Part shown: piece after piece, positions 1 through 6,830 of the stretch
Layout: every line of letters starts with the position of its first letter
Numbering within the stretch: position 1 is the first letter of the stretch
Assembly (NCBI GenBank): GCA_002417825.1
Contig: DICX01000083.1
Span: forward strand, 1-17,201
Length of the DNA stretch: 17,201 nt
Source: Lactobacillus sp. UBA5815
GTDB taxonomy: Bacteria > Bacillota > Bacilli > Lactobacillales > Lactobacillaceae
Direction: 5' to 3'
Program-made: the position numbers and the translations under genes
Notes under the pieces: generated by a model
Databases searched by the model: none
Told to the model about the DNA's origin: nothing
The model's input: only the letters and a program-made list of their open reading frames with translations

Positions 1-308
1 TTGACTATCTATCACAAAAGCGAATGGCATATCGAAAAGGTCTGTTGGTTACTGGTGATTCTTTTGTTGCAAGCCAAAAACAAAAGTCAACGATTTTGGA
101 TACGTTTCCTCAAGCTTTGGCAGTTGAAATGGAAGGGGCTTCATTTGCACAAGTGGCCTATCAATTTCATAAACCTTTGATCGTTTTACGCTCGATTTCT
201 GATCATGGTGATGAAAAAGCTGATTTAGACTTTGATGATTTTGTTAAAAAAGCCGGCGCTAATGCCGCAGAATTGTTATGCCGATTTATTCAGCATGATT
301 TAAAGTAA
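1..308 (+). CDS. mtnN: 5'-methylthioadenosine/S-adenosylhomocysteine nucleosidase, 3' part only
   Basis: This is the C-terminal 102 residues or so of MTA/SAH nucleosidase (family length about 230); the reading frame is open from base 3, so the gene begins outside the window. The enzyme hydrolyses methylthioadenosine and S-adenosylhomocysteine to adenine plus the thioribose or ribosyl-homocysteine product, in the cytosol, as part of methyl-cycle recycling. Visible family signatures are GLLVTGDSF near the fragment start, the ribose-binding AVEMEGASFAQ block, and LRSISDHGD, whose SD contains the catalytic aspartate. The ATG at base 24 is internal, because conserved coding (DYLSQKR) precedes it in frame. 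The stop is 19 bases before the cysteine desulfurase start with no terminator between, so the two are probably co-transcribed. Function is confident; the missing N-terminus cannot be judged. Confidence 0.93.
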   Translation, partial: DYLSQKRMAYRKGLLVTGDSFVASQKQKSTILDTFPQALAVEMEGASFAQVAYQFHKPLIVLRSISDHGDEKADLDFDDFVKKAGANAAELLCRFIQHDLK

Positions 309-327
309 TAAAAAGGAAGTAAATAGT

Positions 328-1482
328 ATGGAGCAGATTTATTTAGATAATGCGGCAACGACACCAATGGCAGATGGTGTCGTCCAAGTGATTACGAATG
401 AAATGAAGAATGACTTTGGTAATGCCTCAAGTACGCATCAATTTGGACGTCGAGCTCGAGAGCAAGTAGATGCTGCCCGAAAAATCATCGCTGGCGCCAT
501 TCATAGTCAAGAAAATGAAATCGTTTTTACGAGTGGTGGTAGCGAATCTAACAATACAGCTATTTTTGGAACTGCTCAAGCTAGAAAAAATCTTGGTCGT
601 CATATCATCACAACCAAGATTGAACATCCATCAGTGTTGAATCCAATGGCTAAATTAGCTTCGCTAGGTTATCAAATTACTTATCTCGATGTCGATGAAA
701 CTGGACATATTTCATTAGATCAGCTCAAAAAGGCTTTGACCCCACAAACGATTTTAGTTTCGGTTATGGCGGTTAACAACGAAGTAGGCAGTATCATGCC
801 ACTTTCTGAAATCGGTCGGATTGTTGCGCCAACTCAAGCATATTTTCATGTTGATGCCGTACAGGGATTTGGAAATTTGGATTTGGATGTTGAAAAAATG
901 AAAATTGATTTGCTATCCACGTCCGCACATAAAATTAATGGACCAAAATTTTTAGGCTTTTTGTATGAACGTCGTGGTATCAAATTGGATAATTTGATTT
1001 TAGGCGGAGAACAAGAATTGAAGCGACGTGCTGGAACAGAAAATGTTCCAGGAATTGCTGGTTTTGGTGAAGCAGTACGTGAAATGCGCAAAATCGACAA
1101 AACAGCGCTACAGAAACGTTATACAATGTTCCAAGATTTGATCTTAAGTGCATTAAAAAAGCAAGAAATTGATTTTGAAGTCAATGGTACCTTAAAAGAG
1201 AAGGTTTCACATCACGTGTTGAATATTTGGCTCAAAGGGATTGACACTTATGTCACCTTAACCAATCTTGATTTGGCTGGATTTGCAGTTTCAGGTGGGT
1301 CAGCTTGTACAGCAGGTTCTTTAGAGCCATCACATGTTTTGACTGCTATGTATGGATCAGAATCGCCAAGATTGAAAGAATCTATTCGAATCAGTTTTGG
1401 ACGTCTGACTAAAAAGCGCGATGTTGAAGCTTTTGCGAGTGAACTTGCTGCATTTGCTCATAAAAAGCAATTGAAAGCTTAA
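328..1482 (+). CDS. Cysteine desulfurase (NifS/IscS family, YrvO-like), PLP-dependent
   Basis: The 384-residue product is a class V aminotransferase-fold cysteine desulfurase, which removes sulfur from cysteine as an enzyme-bound persulfide, leaving alanine. Visible motifs are the N-terminal YLDNAATTP, the cofactor-contacting His100 in KIEHPS, HVDAVQG (Asp176 and Gln179, PLP ring contacts), the Schiff-base lysine Lys202 in SAHKINGPK, and the persulfide-carrying Cys327 in SGGSACTAGS. Length is normal for the family. The ATG is preceded by an AAGGAAG ribosome binding site. The gene lies two genes upstream of mnmA with DUF1831 between, so its likely job is to supply sulfur for tRNA 2-thiouridine, as inferred from the adjacent yrvO–mnmA pair of Bacillus. 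No IscU-type scaffold gene is present here. A wider role in Fe-S or thiamine sulfur supply is possible. Confidence 0.95.
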   Translation: MEQIYLDNAATTPMADGVVQVITNEMKNDFGNASSTHQFGRRAREQVDAARKIIAGAIHSQENEIVFTSGGSESNNTAIFGTAQARKNLGRHIITTKIEHPSVLNPMAKLASLGYQITYLDVDETGHISLDQLKKALTPQTILVSVMAVNNEVGSIMPLSEIGRIVAPTQAYFHVDAVQGFGNLDLDVEKMKIDLLSTSAHKINGPKFLGFLYERRGIKLDNLILGGEQELKRRAGTENVPGIAGFGEAVREMRKIDKTALQKRYTMFQDLILSALKKQEIDFEVNGTLKEKVSHHVLNIWLKGIDTYVTLTNLDLAGFAVSGGSACTAGSLEPSHVLTAMYGSESPRLKESIRISFGRLTKKRDVEAFASELAAFAHKKQLKA

Positions 1483-1485
1483 GAT

Positions 1486-1514
1486 TTGCATTTTTGTTGT
1501 CCCATACTTATTAT
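1486..1514 (+). promoter_or_regulatory. Candidate promoter for DUF1831–mnmA
   Basis: In the 66-base gap after the desulfurase there is TTGCAT at 1486–1491, a 17-base spacer, and TATTAT at 1509–1514. This fits a sigma-A promoter with a weak -35 and a good -10, starting RNA near 1521, just upstream of the DUF1831 ribosome binding site. The region is AT-rich, so a chance match is possible. Readthrough from mtnN–desulfurase may also occur, since no terminator is seen. Confidence 0.4.
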
Positions 1515-1548
1515 TAGTTAGTAATTATTAGCAAGTGAGGTCCTTATT

Positions 1549-1890
1549 GTGTCAAATCAAGTTATGATCAATGGCGATTCAAGAAAATTTGAATTGAATC
1601 CTAATGTAAAATTGTATGCGCTGATCGATGCAGGATTTGTTAAGACGAGATTGGGCAATTTTAGTTATGCGCACCCGCTGTATAACGAATCACCATATGA
1701 TGCTACCGCAGAATTGAAACTAACGATTGATCATGATTTGAATCATTTAACGATGGTGATCACAGACAAAAGTGGCCTACAAAAGGTTAATATTTTCAAA
1801 AATAAATCATTATCTGAAATGGTATCCTTGTTAAATTACATTTTGAAGGATTTGATTCAACGAGAAATCATTGTACAAGTTGAGGGATGA
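1549..1890 (+). CDS. DUF1831 family protein, unknown function
   Basis: This 113-residue soluble protein resembles the DUF1831 family of lactic acid bacteria. It has no signal peptide, membrane segment, cysteine or recognisable catalytic motif, so it is unlikely to carry a persulfide itself. The sequence alternates short beta-like stretches (KLYALIDAGF, AELKLTIDH, LTMVITDK) and ends in a probable amphipathic helix (SEMVSLLNYILKDLIQ). The start is GTG at 1549, set by GAGG at 1537–1540 with an 8-base spacer; no ATG gives a better fit. It sits between the cysteine desulfurase and mnmA, 5 bases before the preferred mnmA start. That placement suggests an accessory role in tRNA thiolation, but this is inference from context only. 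Confidence 0.85.
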   Translation: MSNQVMINGDSRKFELNPNVKLYALIDAGFVKTRLGNFSYAHPLYNESPYDATAELKLTIDHDLNHLTMVITDKSGLQKVNIFKNKSLSEMVSLLNYILKDLIQREIIVQVEG

Positions 1891-1895
1891 CAAAA

Positions 1896-3023
1896 ATGAA
1901 TGACAAGTCAAAAATTCGTGTCGTTGTAGGAATGAGCGGTGGTGTTGACTCTAGCGTTTCGGCTTTGCTATTAAAGAATCAGGGTTATGATGTCATTGGT
2001 GTCTTTATGAAAAATTGGGATGACAGCGATGACTCAGGAGTCTGCACAGCCACACAGGATTATGAAGATGTCAAGCGTGTTGCCAATCAAATAGGAATTC
2101 CTTACTATGCCGTTAATTTTGAAAAGGAATATTGGCAACGTGTTTTCAATTATTTCTTAAATGAATACCGAAAGGGCCGTACGCCTAATCCAGATGTGAT
2201 GTGTAACAAAGAAATTAAATTTAAATCGTTCTTAGATTTTGCATTGAACTTAAATGCAGATTATATTGCCATGGGTCACTATGCTAAGACACGCGTTGAT
2301 GCAAATGGCACCGTTCATATGATGCGTCCTAAAGATGGCAATAAAGATCAAACTTATTTTCTAAGTCAGCTTTCACAGAATCAGCTTAAGCATGTTATCT
2401 TCCCCTTAGCTGATTTGACGAAGCCTCAAGTGCGTCAAATTGCATTGCAAGCTGGATTGACAACTGCTAAAAAGAAGGATTCAACAGGAATTTGTTTTAT
2501 TGGTGAACGAAATTTTAAAAAGTTCTTGAGTGAATTCCTGCCAGCACAAGGTGGCGACATTGTAACGACCAAAGGCGATGTTGTGGGCCATCATACAGGG
2601 TTGATGTATTACACGATAGGTCAACGTTCAGGATTGGGCTTAGGCGGCAATCAGGACTCTTGTGAGCCTTGGTTTGTTGTCGGAAAGGATTTAAATCAAA
2701 ATCGGCTGATCGTCGATCAAGGATTTGACAGTCCATATTTATATGCAACGAGTTTGAAGGCAAGTCAACTTTCCTTTTTCACTGATTTGCCTGATCACGA
2801 CGCAACTTGGCACTGTAGTGCGAAGTTCCGTTATCGTCAACCTGATGTTGGGGTGACAGTTGAGTATCATGCGAATGATCATACGGCACTTGTGACGTTC
2901 GATCAGCCGGCTCGTGCGGTGACACCTGGTCAAGCTTTGGTACTTTATCAAGGTGAAGAGTGTTTGGGTGGTGGTATGATCGATCAAGCCTTTCAGGGAG
3001 TTAAGCAAATGCAATTAGTCTGA
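1896..3023 (+). CDS. mnmA: tRNA-specific 2-thiouridylase MnmA
   Basis: MnmA adenylates and thiolates U34 of tRNA-Lys, -Glu and -Gln, using sulfur delivered by a cysteine desulfurase. Numbered from ATG 1896 (375 residues), the PP-loop ATPase motif SGGVDS is at 14–19. The catalytic cysteine is Cys103 in NPDVMCN, and the second, persulfide-forming cysteine is Cys200 in GICFIGER. TGLMYYTIGQRSGLGLGG and the later beta-rich part match the central and C-terminal domains. An in-frame ATG at 1887 overlaps the DUF1831 stop (ATGA), but GAGGG at 1882–1886 directly abuts it, whereas 1896 lies 9 bases from that site. I therefore prefer 1896; the alternative adds only three residues. A strong terminator follows. 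Confidence 0.96.
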   Translation: MNDKSKIRVVVGMSGGVDSSVSALLLKNQGYDVIGVFMKNWDDSDDSGVCTATQDYEDVKRVANQIGIPYYAVNFEKEYWQRVFNYFLNEYRKGRTPNPDVMCNKEIKFKSFLDFALNLNADYIAMGHYAKTRVDANGTVHMMRPKDGNKDQTYFLSQLSQNQLKHVIFPLADLTKPQVRQIALQAGLTTAKKKDSTGICFIGERNFKKFLSEFLPAQGGDIVTTKGDVVGHHTGLMYYTIGQRSGLGLGGNQDSCEPWFVVGKDLNQNRLIVDQGFDSPYLYATSLKASQLSFFTDLPDHDATWHCSAKFRYRQPDVGVTVEYHANDHTALVTFDQPARAVTPGQALVLYQGEECLGGGMIDQAFQGVKQMQLV

Positions 3024-3028
3024 CTCAT

Positions 3029-3059
3029 AAAAAAGAGAACTTTTTTGGTTCTCTTTTTT
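3029..3059 (+). terminator. Intrinsic terminator after mnmA
   Basis: A perfect 12-bp stem (3029–3040 with 3048–3059) closes a 7-base loop. The core is AGAGAAC/GTTCTCT, flanked by an A run and a run of six T at its end. It lies 5 bases after the mnmA stop and separates the sulfur-transfer genes from the next operon. Confidence 0.9.
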
Positions 3060-3066
3060 ATTGGAC

Positions 3067-3095
3067 TTGAAACTTGTCACTTTAACATTGATAAT
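3067..3095 (+). promoter_or_regulatory. Sigma-A promoter of the phosphatase–TPR–recD2 operon
   Basis: TTGAAA at 3067–3072, a 17-base spacer, and GATAAT at 3090–3095 make a near-consensus housekeeping promoter just after the mnmA terminator. The expected RNA start is near 3102. An upstream ATG at 3098 would then fall before the transcript begins, which supports 3119 as the start of the first gene. Confidence 0.75.
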
Positions 3096-3118
3096 AAATG
3101 AAGAAAAGGGAGATATTA

Positions 3119-3778
3119 ATGAAAATTTATTTCGTCAGGCATGGCAAGACACGTTGGAATCAAGAGGGACGATATCAGGGAAATGGTGGAGATTCGCCAT
3201 TATTGCCACAAAGTTACGATGATATTGCATGTTTAGCAAATTATTTGCATAATACAACATTTAAAGTATTGTATACGAGCCCATTAAAAAGAGCTCGTGA
3301 TACTGCGTTGGCATTGCAAAATGATTTAGGGCTGAATTTTCCAGTTTTTATTGATAAACGCTTGTGTGAATTTGGATTGGGCCAATTAGAGGGAATGAAG
3401 TTTTTACAGGCCGAAAAGCGTTATCCAGAGCAGATAAAAGCATTTAGAGATGCACCAGCACAATATGATCCAAGTGCCTTTGGCGGCGAATCTTTTTCAC
3501 AAGTGATTTCTCGAGAGCGTGCACTTGTGGATGAATTGGCCAAGCGATATGATCAGCCGACAGATCGACTTATTTTAGTCGGTCATGGTGCTGCATTGTG
3601 TGCGTTGATTCGCAGTTTGGAGGGAATTTCACTAAATGATTTACGACTTCGCGGTGGTTTGGCTAATGCAAGCTTGACTGTTTTGCAAACAGATGATTTG
3701 GGTGCCACCTATAAAGAAATTATGTGGAATCAAACTGATTATTTGGATCGAAAATTGACGGCGAAGGATGTTATTTAA
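3119..3778 (+). CDS. Histidine phosphatase family protein (phosphoglycerate mutase-like)
   Basis: A 219-residue member of the 2H (histidine) phosphatase superfamily, cofactor-dependent phosphoglycerate mutase branch. The phosphoacceptor is His8 in the N-terminal FVRHGKTRWN motif. Arg58 in the TSPLKRARDTA block is the expected phosphate-binding arginine, Glu84 in LCEFGLGQLEG the likely proton donor, and His156 in LVGHGAAL the second catalytic histidine. It looks too short and divergent to be the glycolytic mutase; a phosphatase of unknown small substrate is more likely. Start 3119 is chosen because GGGAG lies about 7 bases upstream and the in-frame ATG at 3098 sits before the predicted RNA start. 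The stop overlaps the next gene by one base (TAATG). Confidence 0.9.
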   Translation: MKIYFVRHGKTRWNQEGRYQGNGGDSPLLPQSYDDIACLANYLHNTTFKVLYTSPLKRARDTALALQNDLGLNFPVFIDKRLCEFGLGQLEGMKFLQAEKRYPEQIKAFRDAPAQYDPSAFGGESFSQVISRERALVDELAKRYDQPTDRLILVGHGAALCALIRSLEGISLNDLRLRGGLANASLTVLQTDDLGATYKEIMWNQTDYLDRKLTAKDVI

Positions 3779-4422
3779 TGAATCAAAAGATTGATACATT
3801 GTATTCGGATGGTAAAGTTGAACGAGCCATTCATTTATTGGTTAAAGCAATCGATGATCAACCAAGAGATACCGAAAATTACTTACAACTTGCAACCTAT
3901 TTAGTGGCGCAGAATTCACCAGAACAGGCCCGGGAATTATTGGAAAAGGGGCAGCGTTTGGTTGATCATCCCGAGGCACTTAGCTATGATCTTGCGGTAA
4001 CTGAGTATCTTTGCGGTAAGATGACGCAGGCTTTAAATTTGTTGAATCAAATTCCTAATGATGATGCTACGATGTACCAAAAGGCGCTTGTCTATCTCAA
4101 GATTGCGCAACCTGAAAAGGCATTAGCGTTTTCACTATCGATTAAGCATCAAGATGAAAAAGTATTGGAGTTGCAGGCTGATTGCTGGTTATCATTAGGT
4201 GAGATGGTAAAAGCTAAAAGTCTTTTAGCCAAGATACCGCCTTTTAAACGAACGACAAAAGTATGGTTTCTTCTTGGCATAATTGCCTTACCTGAAAGTA
4301 AAGCGGTTGCGGATACTGATTTTGAAAAAAGTTTTCAAAAGAATCACATACAATATGAACAACTAAAATTGCAATATCAGTCTTTGTTGAAAATTGTTCA
4401 AAAAAACAAAAAGGAATCGTAA
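3778..4422 (+). CDS. Tetratricopeptide repeat protein
   Basis: The 214-residue protein is almost entirely helical with degenerate TPR units, for example around 34–67 (NYLQLATYLVAQNSPEQARELLEKG), 68–100, and 130–155 (LELQADCWLSLGEMVKAKSLLAKI). It has no signal peptide, membrane span or enzyme motif, so a cytosolic scaffold or adaptor role is likely, with unknown partner. The C-terminal tail (190–214) is a lysine- and glutamine-rich helix. Its ATG overlaps the phosphatase stop by one base, and recD2 starts two bases after its stop, so the three genes should be translated from one message. The same position, directly before recD2, suggests a conserved neighbourhood, but no functional link is shown by the sequence. 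Confidence 0.85.
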   Translation: MNQKIDTLYSDGKVERAIHLLVKAIDDQPRDTENYLQLATYLVAQNSPEQARELLEKGQRLVDHPEALSYDLAVTEYLCGKMTQALNLLNQIPNDDATMYQKALVYLKIAQPEKALAFSLSIKHQDEKVLELQADCWLSLGEMVKAKSLLAKIPPFKRTTKVWFLLGIIALPESKAVADTDFEKSFQKNHIQYEQLKLQYQSLLKIVQKNKKES

Positions 4423-4424
4423 AA

Positions 4425-6785
4425 ATGATTGAAATGACGGGACGCTTACAGGGCGTCGTGTTTGAAAATCAAAAAGATTTGTTCAAAATTTTAGATATTG
4501 AAGTTCTCAGTGCTTTGCCGGGTTATGAAGCTAAACAAATCAGAGTGACTGGTAATTTTGGTCAAATCGAAGTGGGAGAATTGTATCGCTTTAAGGGAGA
4601 CCTTGTTGTACATGATAGATTTGGAACTCAGTTTCGTGCGCAATCATATCAGCTCGTCATGCCGAACCAAACGACTAGCTTGACTAAATATTTGATTTCT
4701 GACAAATTTCCCGGAATTGGGAAAAAAGCTGCGGAGCATATTATTACGCAATTTGGTGTTGATGCATTGACATTGCTGAGAAAAAATCCGTCTAAAATTG
4801 ATACACTGGATTTGACGAGTAAACAAAAAAGTAGCCTGTTATCAGGACTTTCTAAAATCGATTCTTATTCCCAAATTATTTTGAAGTTAACGCAGTATGG
4901 TGTACCTTCAAAATTAGCCAATAAACTTTATCAAGTTTATCATGATGATTCATTAAGCCAGCTGGAAAAAGATCCATATACACCTATCGTTCAAGTAGAA
5001 GGGTACTCTTTTCGTTTAGCTGATCGGTTGGGCAAGGCGTTTCAAATTCCTGAGGAAGCTGATTCACGTTTAGAGGGTGCTATTTATCAGGTACTTAAAG
5101 ATGCTCTGAATCAGTCAGGTAATACTTATGTTCCTTTAAAAAATTTGGTTCTCGAAGTCAGTGAAGCCATTAGTTTAAAAAATTATGATTTAATTGTTCA
5201 TGCGGTCAATCAGCTGCAACAGAAGGAAAAAATTGTTGTTCAAGATGATAAAGCTTTTTTAGCGTATATTTATACGAATGAAAAAGAAATCGCTGATTAT
5301 TTAAAACAGTTCATTGAAAGAAAAACTGAAATTCCCAAATATTCTCAATCTCAGTTGAATCATGCGATTCAACATGCTGAAAGTGCGCTGCACATTAAAT
5401 ATGATGCTACACAAAAATTGGCAATTGCGAATGCATTGACACACACGGTTTCTATTTTAACAGGAGGGCCGGGAACTGGAAAAACGACGATCATCAGTGG
5501 TATTTTACTTTGCTTGCGAGAATTAGAGACCATTCCGGCAGCTTCACTCTATAGTCAGGATCCGCCGTTTTTATTAGCAGCACCAACAGGTCGCGCCGCC
5601 AAGCGAATGAGTGAAATTACAGGAATCACAGCTAAAACGATTCATCGGATGCTAGGATTGGGCATTGGCGATCGCCAAGAAACTGAGTTAAACGAATTGA
5701 ATGGGGAAATATTGATTATTGACGAAATGTCAATGATCGATATGTTTTTGTTCAAACAATTGTTAAGTGCAATTCAAACGACTAAACGACTTGTCTTTGT
5801 TGGTGATCAAGATCAATTACCATCTGTTGGTCCAGGTAATATTTTTGGTGATCTGATTGCCTCTGATGCGATTGCAACAACAAAGCTTGAGCAAATCCAC
5901 CGACAAGCAGATGAATCATCAATTATTACTTTGGCACATCATGTTAACTTGGGAGATCAAGAACAACTTTTGTTTCAAAAGACAAAAAATTATTCGTTTA
6001 TTCCATGTCAGGCTGATTTAGTTGATAAGGCGATTAGTCAAATTATTGAATTAGCCATGAAAAAATTTTCTCCAGATGATATTCAAGTTTTGGGGGCAAT
6101 GTATCATGGCTCTGGTGGCATTACACATTTGAATGATGTTTTACAAAAAATCATGAATCCAAAGGGAAATGGAGCCAAGACAATCGAAAGCCATCAAGAA
6201 TTATTTAGAATTGGTGATCGTATCTTGCAACTTCAAAATAATCCTGAAAAAGAGATATATAATGGTCAAATCGGTAAAGTGATCGGGATCGATGAAAAAG
6301 ATACACAACATTGTTTAACCGCTAATTTTGATGATCGTGAAATTTCTTTTTCTCGGCAAGATTTATTTGATTTAACACGTGCCTATGCCATTACCATCCA
6401 TAAGGCACAAGGATCTGAATTTCCGGTCGTTATTTTGAATTTAACGATGCAAAATTATGTCATGTTACGCCGGAATTTATTGTATACCGCGATTACGAGA
6501 GCAGAAAAAAACTTGGTTTTAGTTGGCGAGCGAAGAGCGTATGAAATGGCATTGAAAACGCCTGGAAATGACCGTAGAACGGGCCTTATTATGCAGATTA
6601 GGGCAGCTGGATTAGGTGTAAAGGAAACGCCTGATAAGCTCGATGAGAAAAGATATCGAAAAGATGATTCGGATCAAGAAAATCCGTCAGACGAAAAAGT
6701 ACTGACTCCTGAAAAGATTTATAGTGGTCAAATCGACCCAATGATTGGAATGAGCGGTGTCGAATTGAAAAAAATTTCCGTATAA
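4425..6785 (+). CDS. recD2: ATP-dependent RecD2-like DNA helicase (SF1B, 5'-3')
   Basis: A 786-residue RecD2, the RecBC-independent RecD form common in Firmicutes, implicated in DNA repair, mismatch-repair mutation avoidance and replication-fork progress. The N-terminal domain includes a helix-hairpin-helix (FPGIGKKAAEHI, about 95–106). Helicase motifs follow: Walker A GGPGTGKT at 347–354, motif Ia APTGRAAKRM near 386–395, Walker B IIDEMSM at 431–437, motif III GDQDQLPSVGPG at 460–471, HKAQGSEF near 659, and YTAITRAEKNLVLVG near 687. The C-terminal tail after 730 is charged and ends with the family-like IDPMIGM block. The ATG at 4425 has AAGGA 9 bases upstream; a second ATG at 4434 is too far (18 bases). 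All key motifs look intact. Confidence 0.95.
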   Translation: MIEMTGRLQGVVFENQKDLFKILDIEVLSALPGYEAKQIRVTGNFGQIEVGELYRFKGDLVVHDRFGTQFRAQSYQLVMPNQTTSLTKYLISDKFPGIGKKAAEHIITQFGVDALTLLRKNPSKIDTLDLTSKQKSSLLSGLSKIDSYSQIILKLTQYGVPSKLANKLYQVYHDDSLSQLEKDPYTPIVQVEGYSFRLADRLGKAFQIPEEADSRLEGAIYQVLKDALNQSGNTYVPLKNLVLEVSEAISLKNYDLIVHAVNQLQQKEKIVVQDDKAFLAYIYTNEKEIADYLKQFIERKTEIPKYSQSQLNHAIQHAESALHIKYDATQKLAIANALTHTVSILTGGPGTGKTTIISGILLCLRELETIPAASLYSQDPPFLLAAPTGRAAKRMSEITGITAKTIHRMLGLGIGDRQETELNELNGEILIIDEMSMIDMFLFKQLLSAIQTTKRLVFVGDQDQLPSVGPGNIFGDLIASDAIATTKLEQIHRQADESSIITLAHHVNLGDQEQLLFQKTKNYSFIPCQADLVDKAISQIIELAMKKFSPDDIQVLGAMYHGSGGITHLNDVLQKIMNPKGNGAKTIESHQELFRIGDRILQLQNNPEKEIYNGQIGKVIGIDEKDTQHCLTANFDDREISFSRQDLFDLTRAYAITIHKAQGSEFPVVILNLTMQNYVMLRRNLLYTAITRAEKNLVLVGERRAYEMALKTPGNDRRTGLIMQIRAAGLGVKETPDKLDEKRYRKDDSDQENPSDEKVLTPEKIYSGQIDPMIGMSGVELKKISV

Positions 6786-6817
6786 AAAAAGACCTTATAA
6801 AAAGGTCTTTTTTTATA
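6781..6817. terminator. Bidirectional terminator between recD2 and rnjA
   Basis: A perfect 16-bp stem (6781–6796 with 6802–6817) closes a 5-base loop. The core GACCTT/AAGGTC is flanked by seven A on the left and seven T on the right, so it reads as an intrinsic terminator on both strands. It serves the convergent recD2 (+) and rnjA (-) and includes the recD2 stop codon within its left arm. Confidence 0.9.
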
Positions 6818-6830
6818 CCATGATGTTCAT

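Noticed and set aside
24..308. ATG at 24 as the start of a complete small protein
   Set aside because: Family-like coding continues upstream in frame to the window edge, so this is the 3' part of mtnN, not a short gene.
846..1100. Leftward open frame inside the cysteine desulfurase
   Set aside because: No ribosome binding site or recognisable family; it lies opposite conserved catalytic sequence of the desulfurase and is a shadow.
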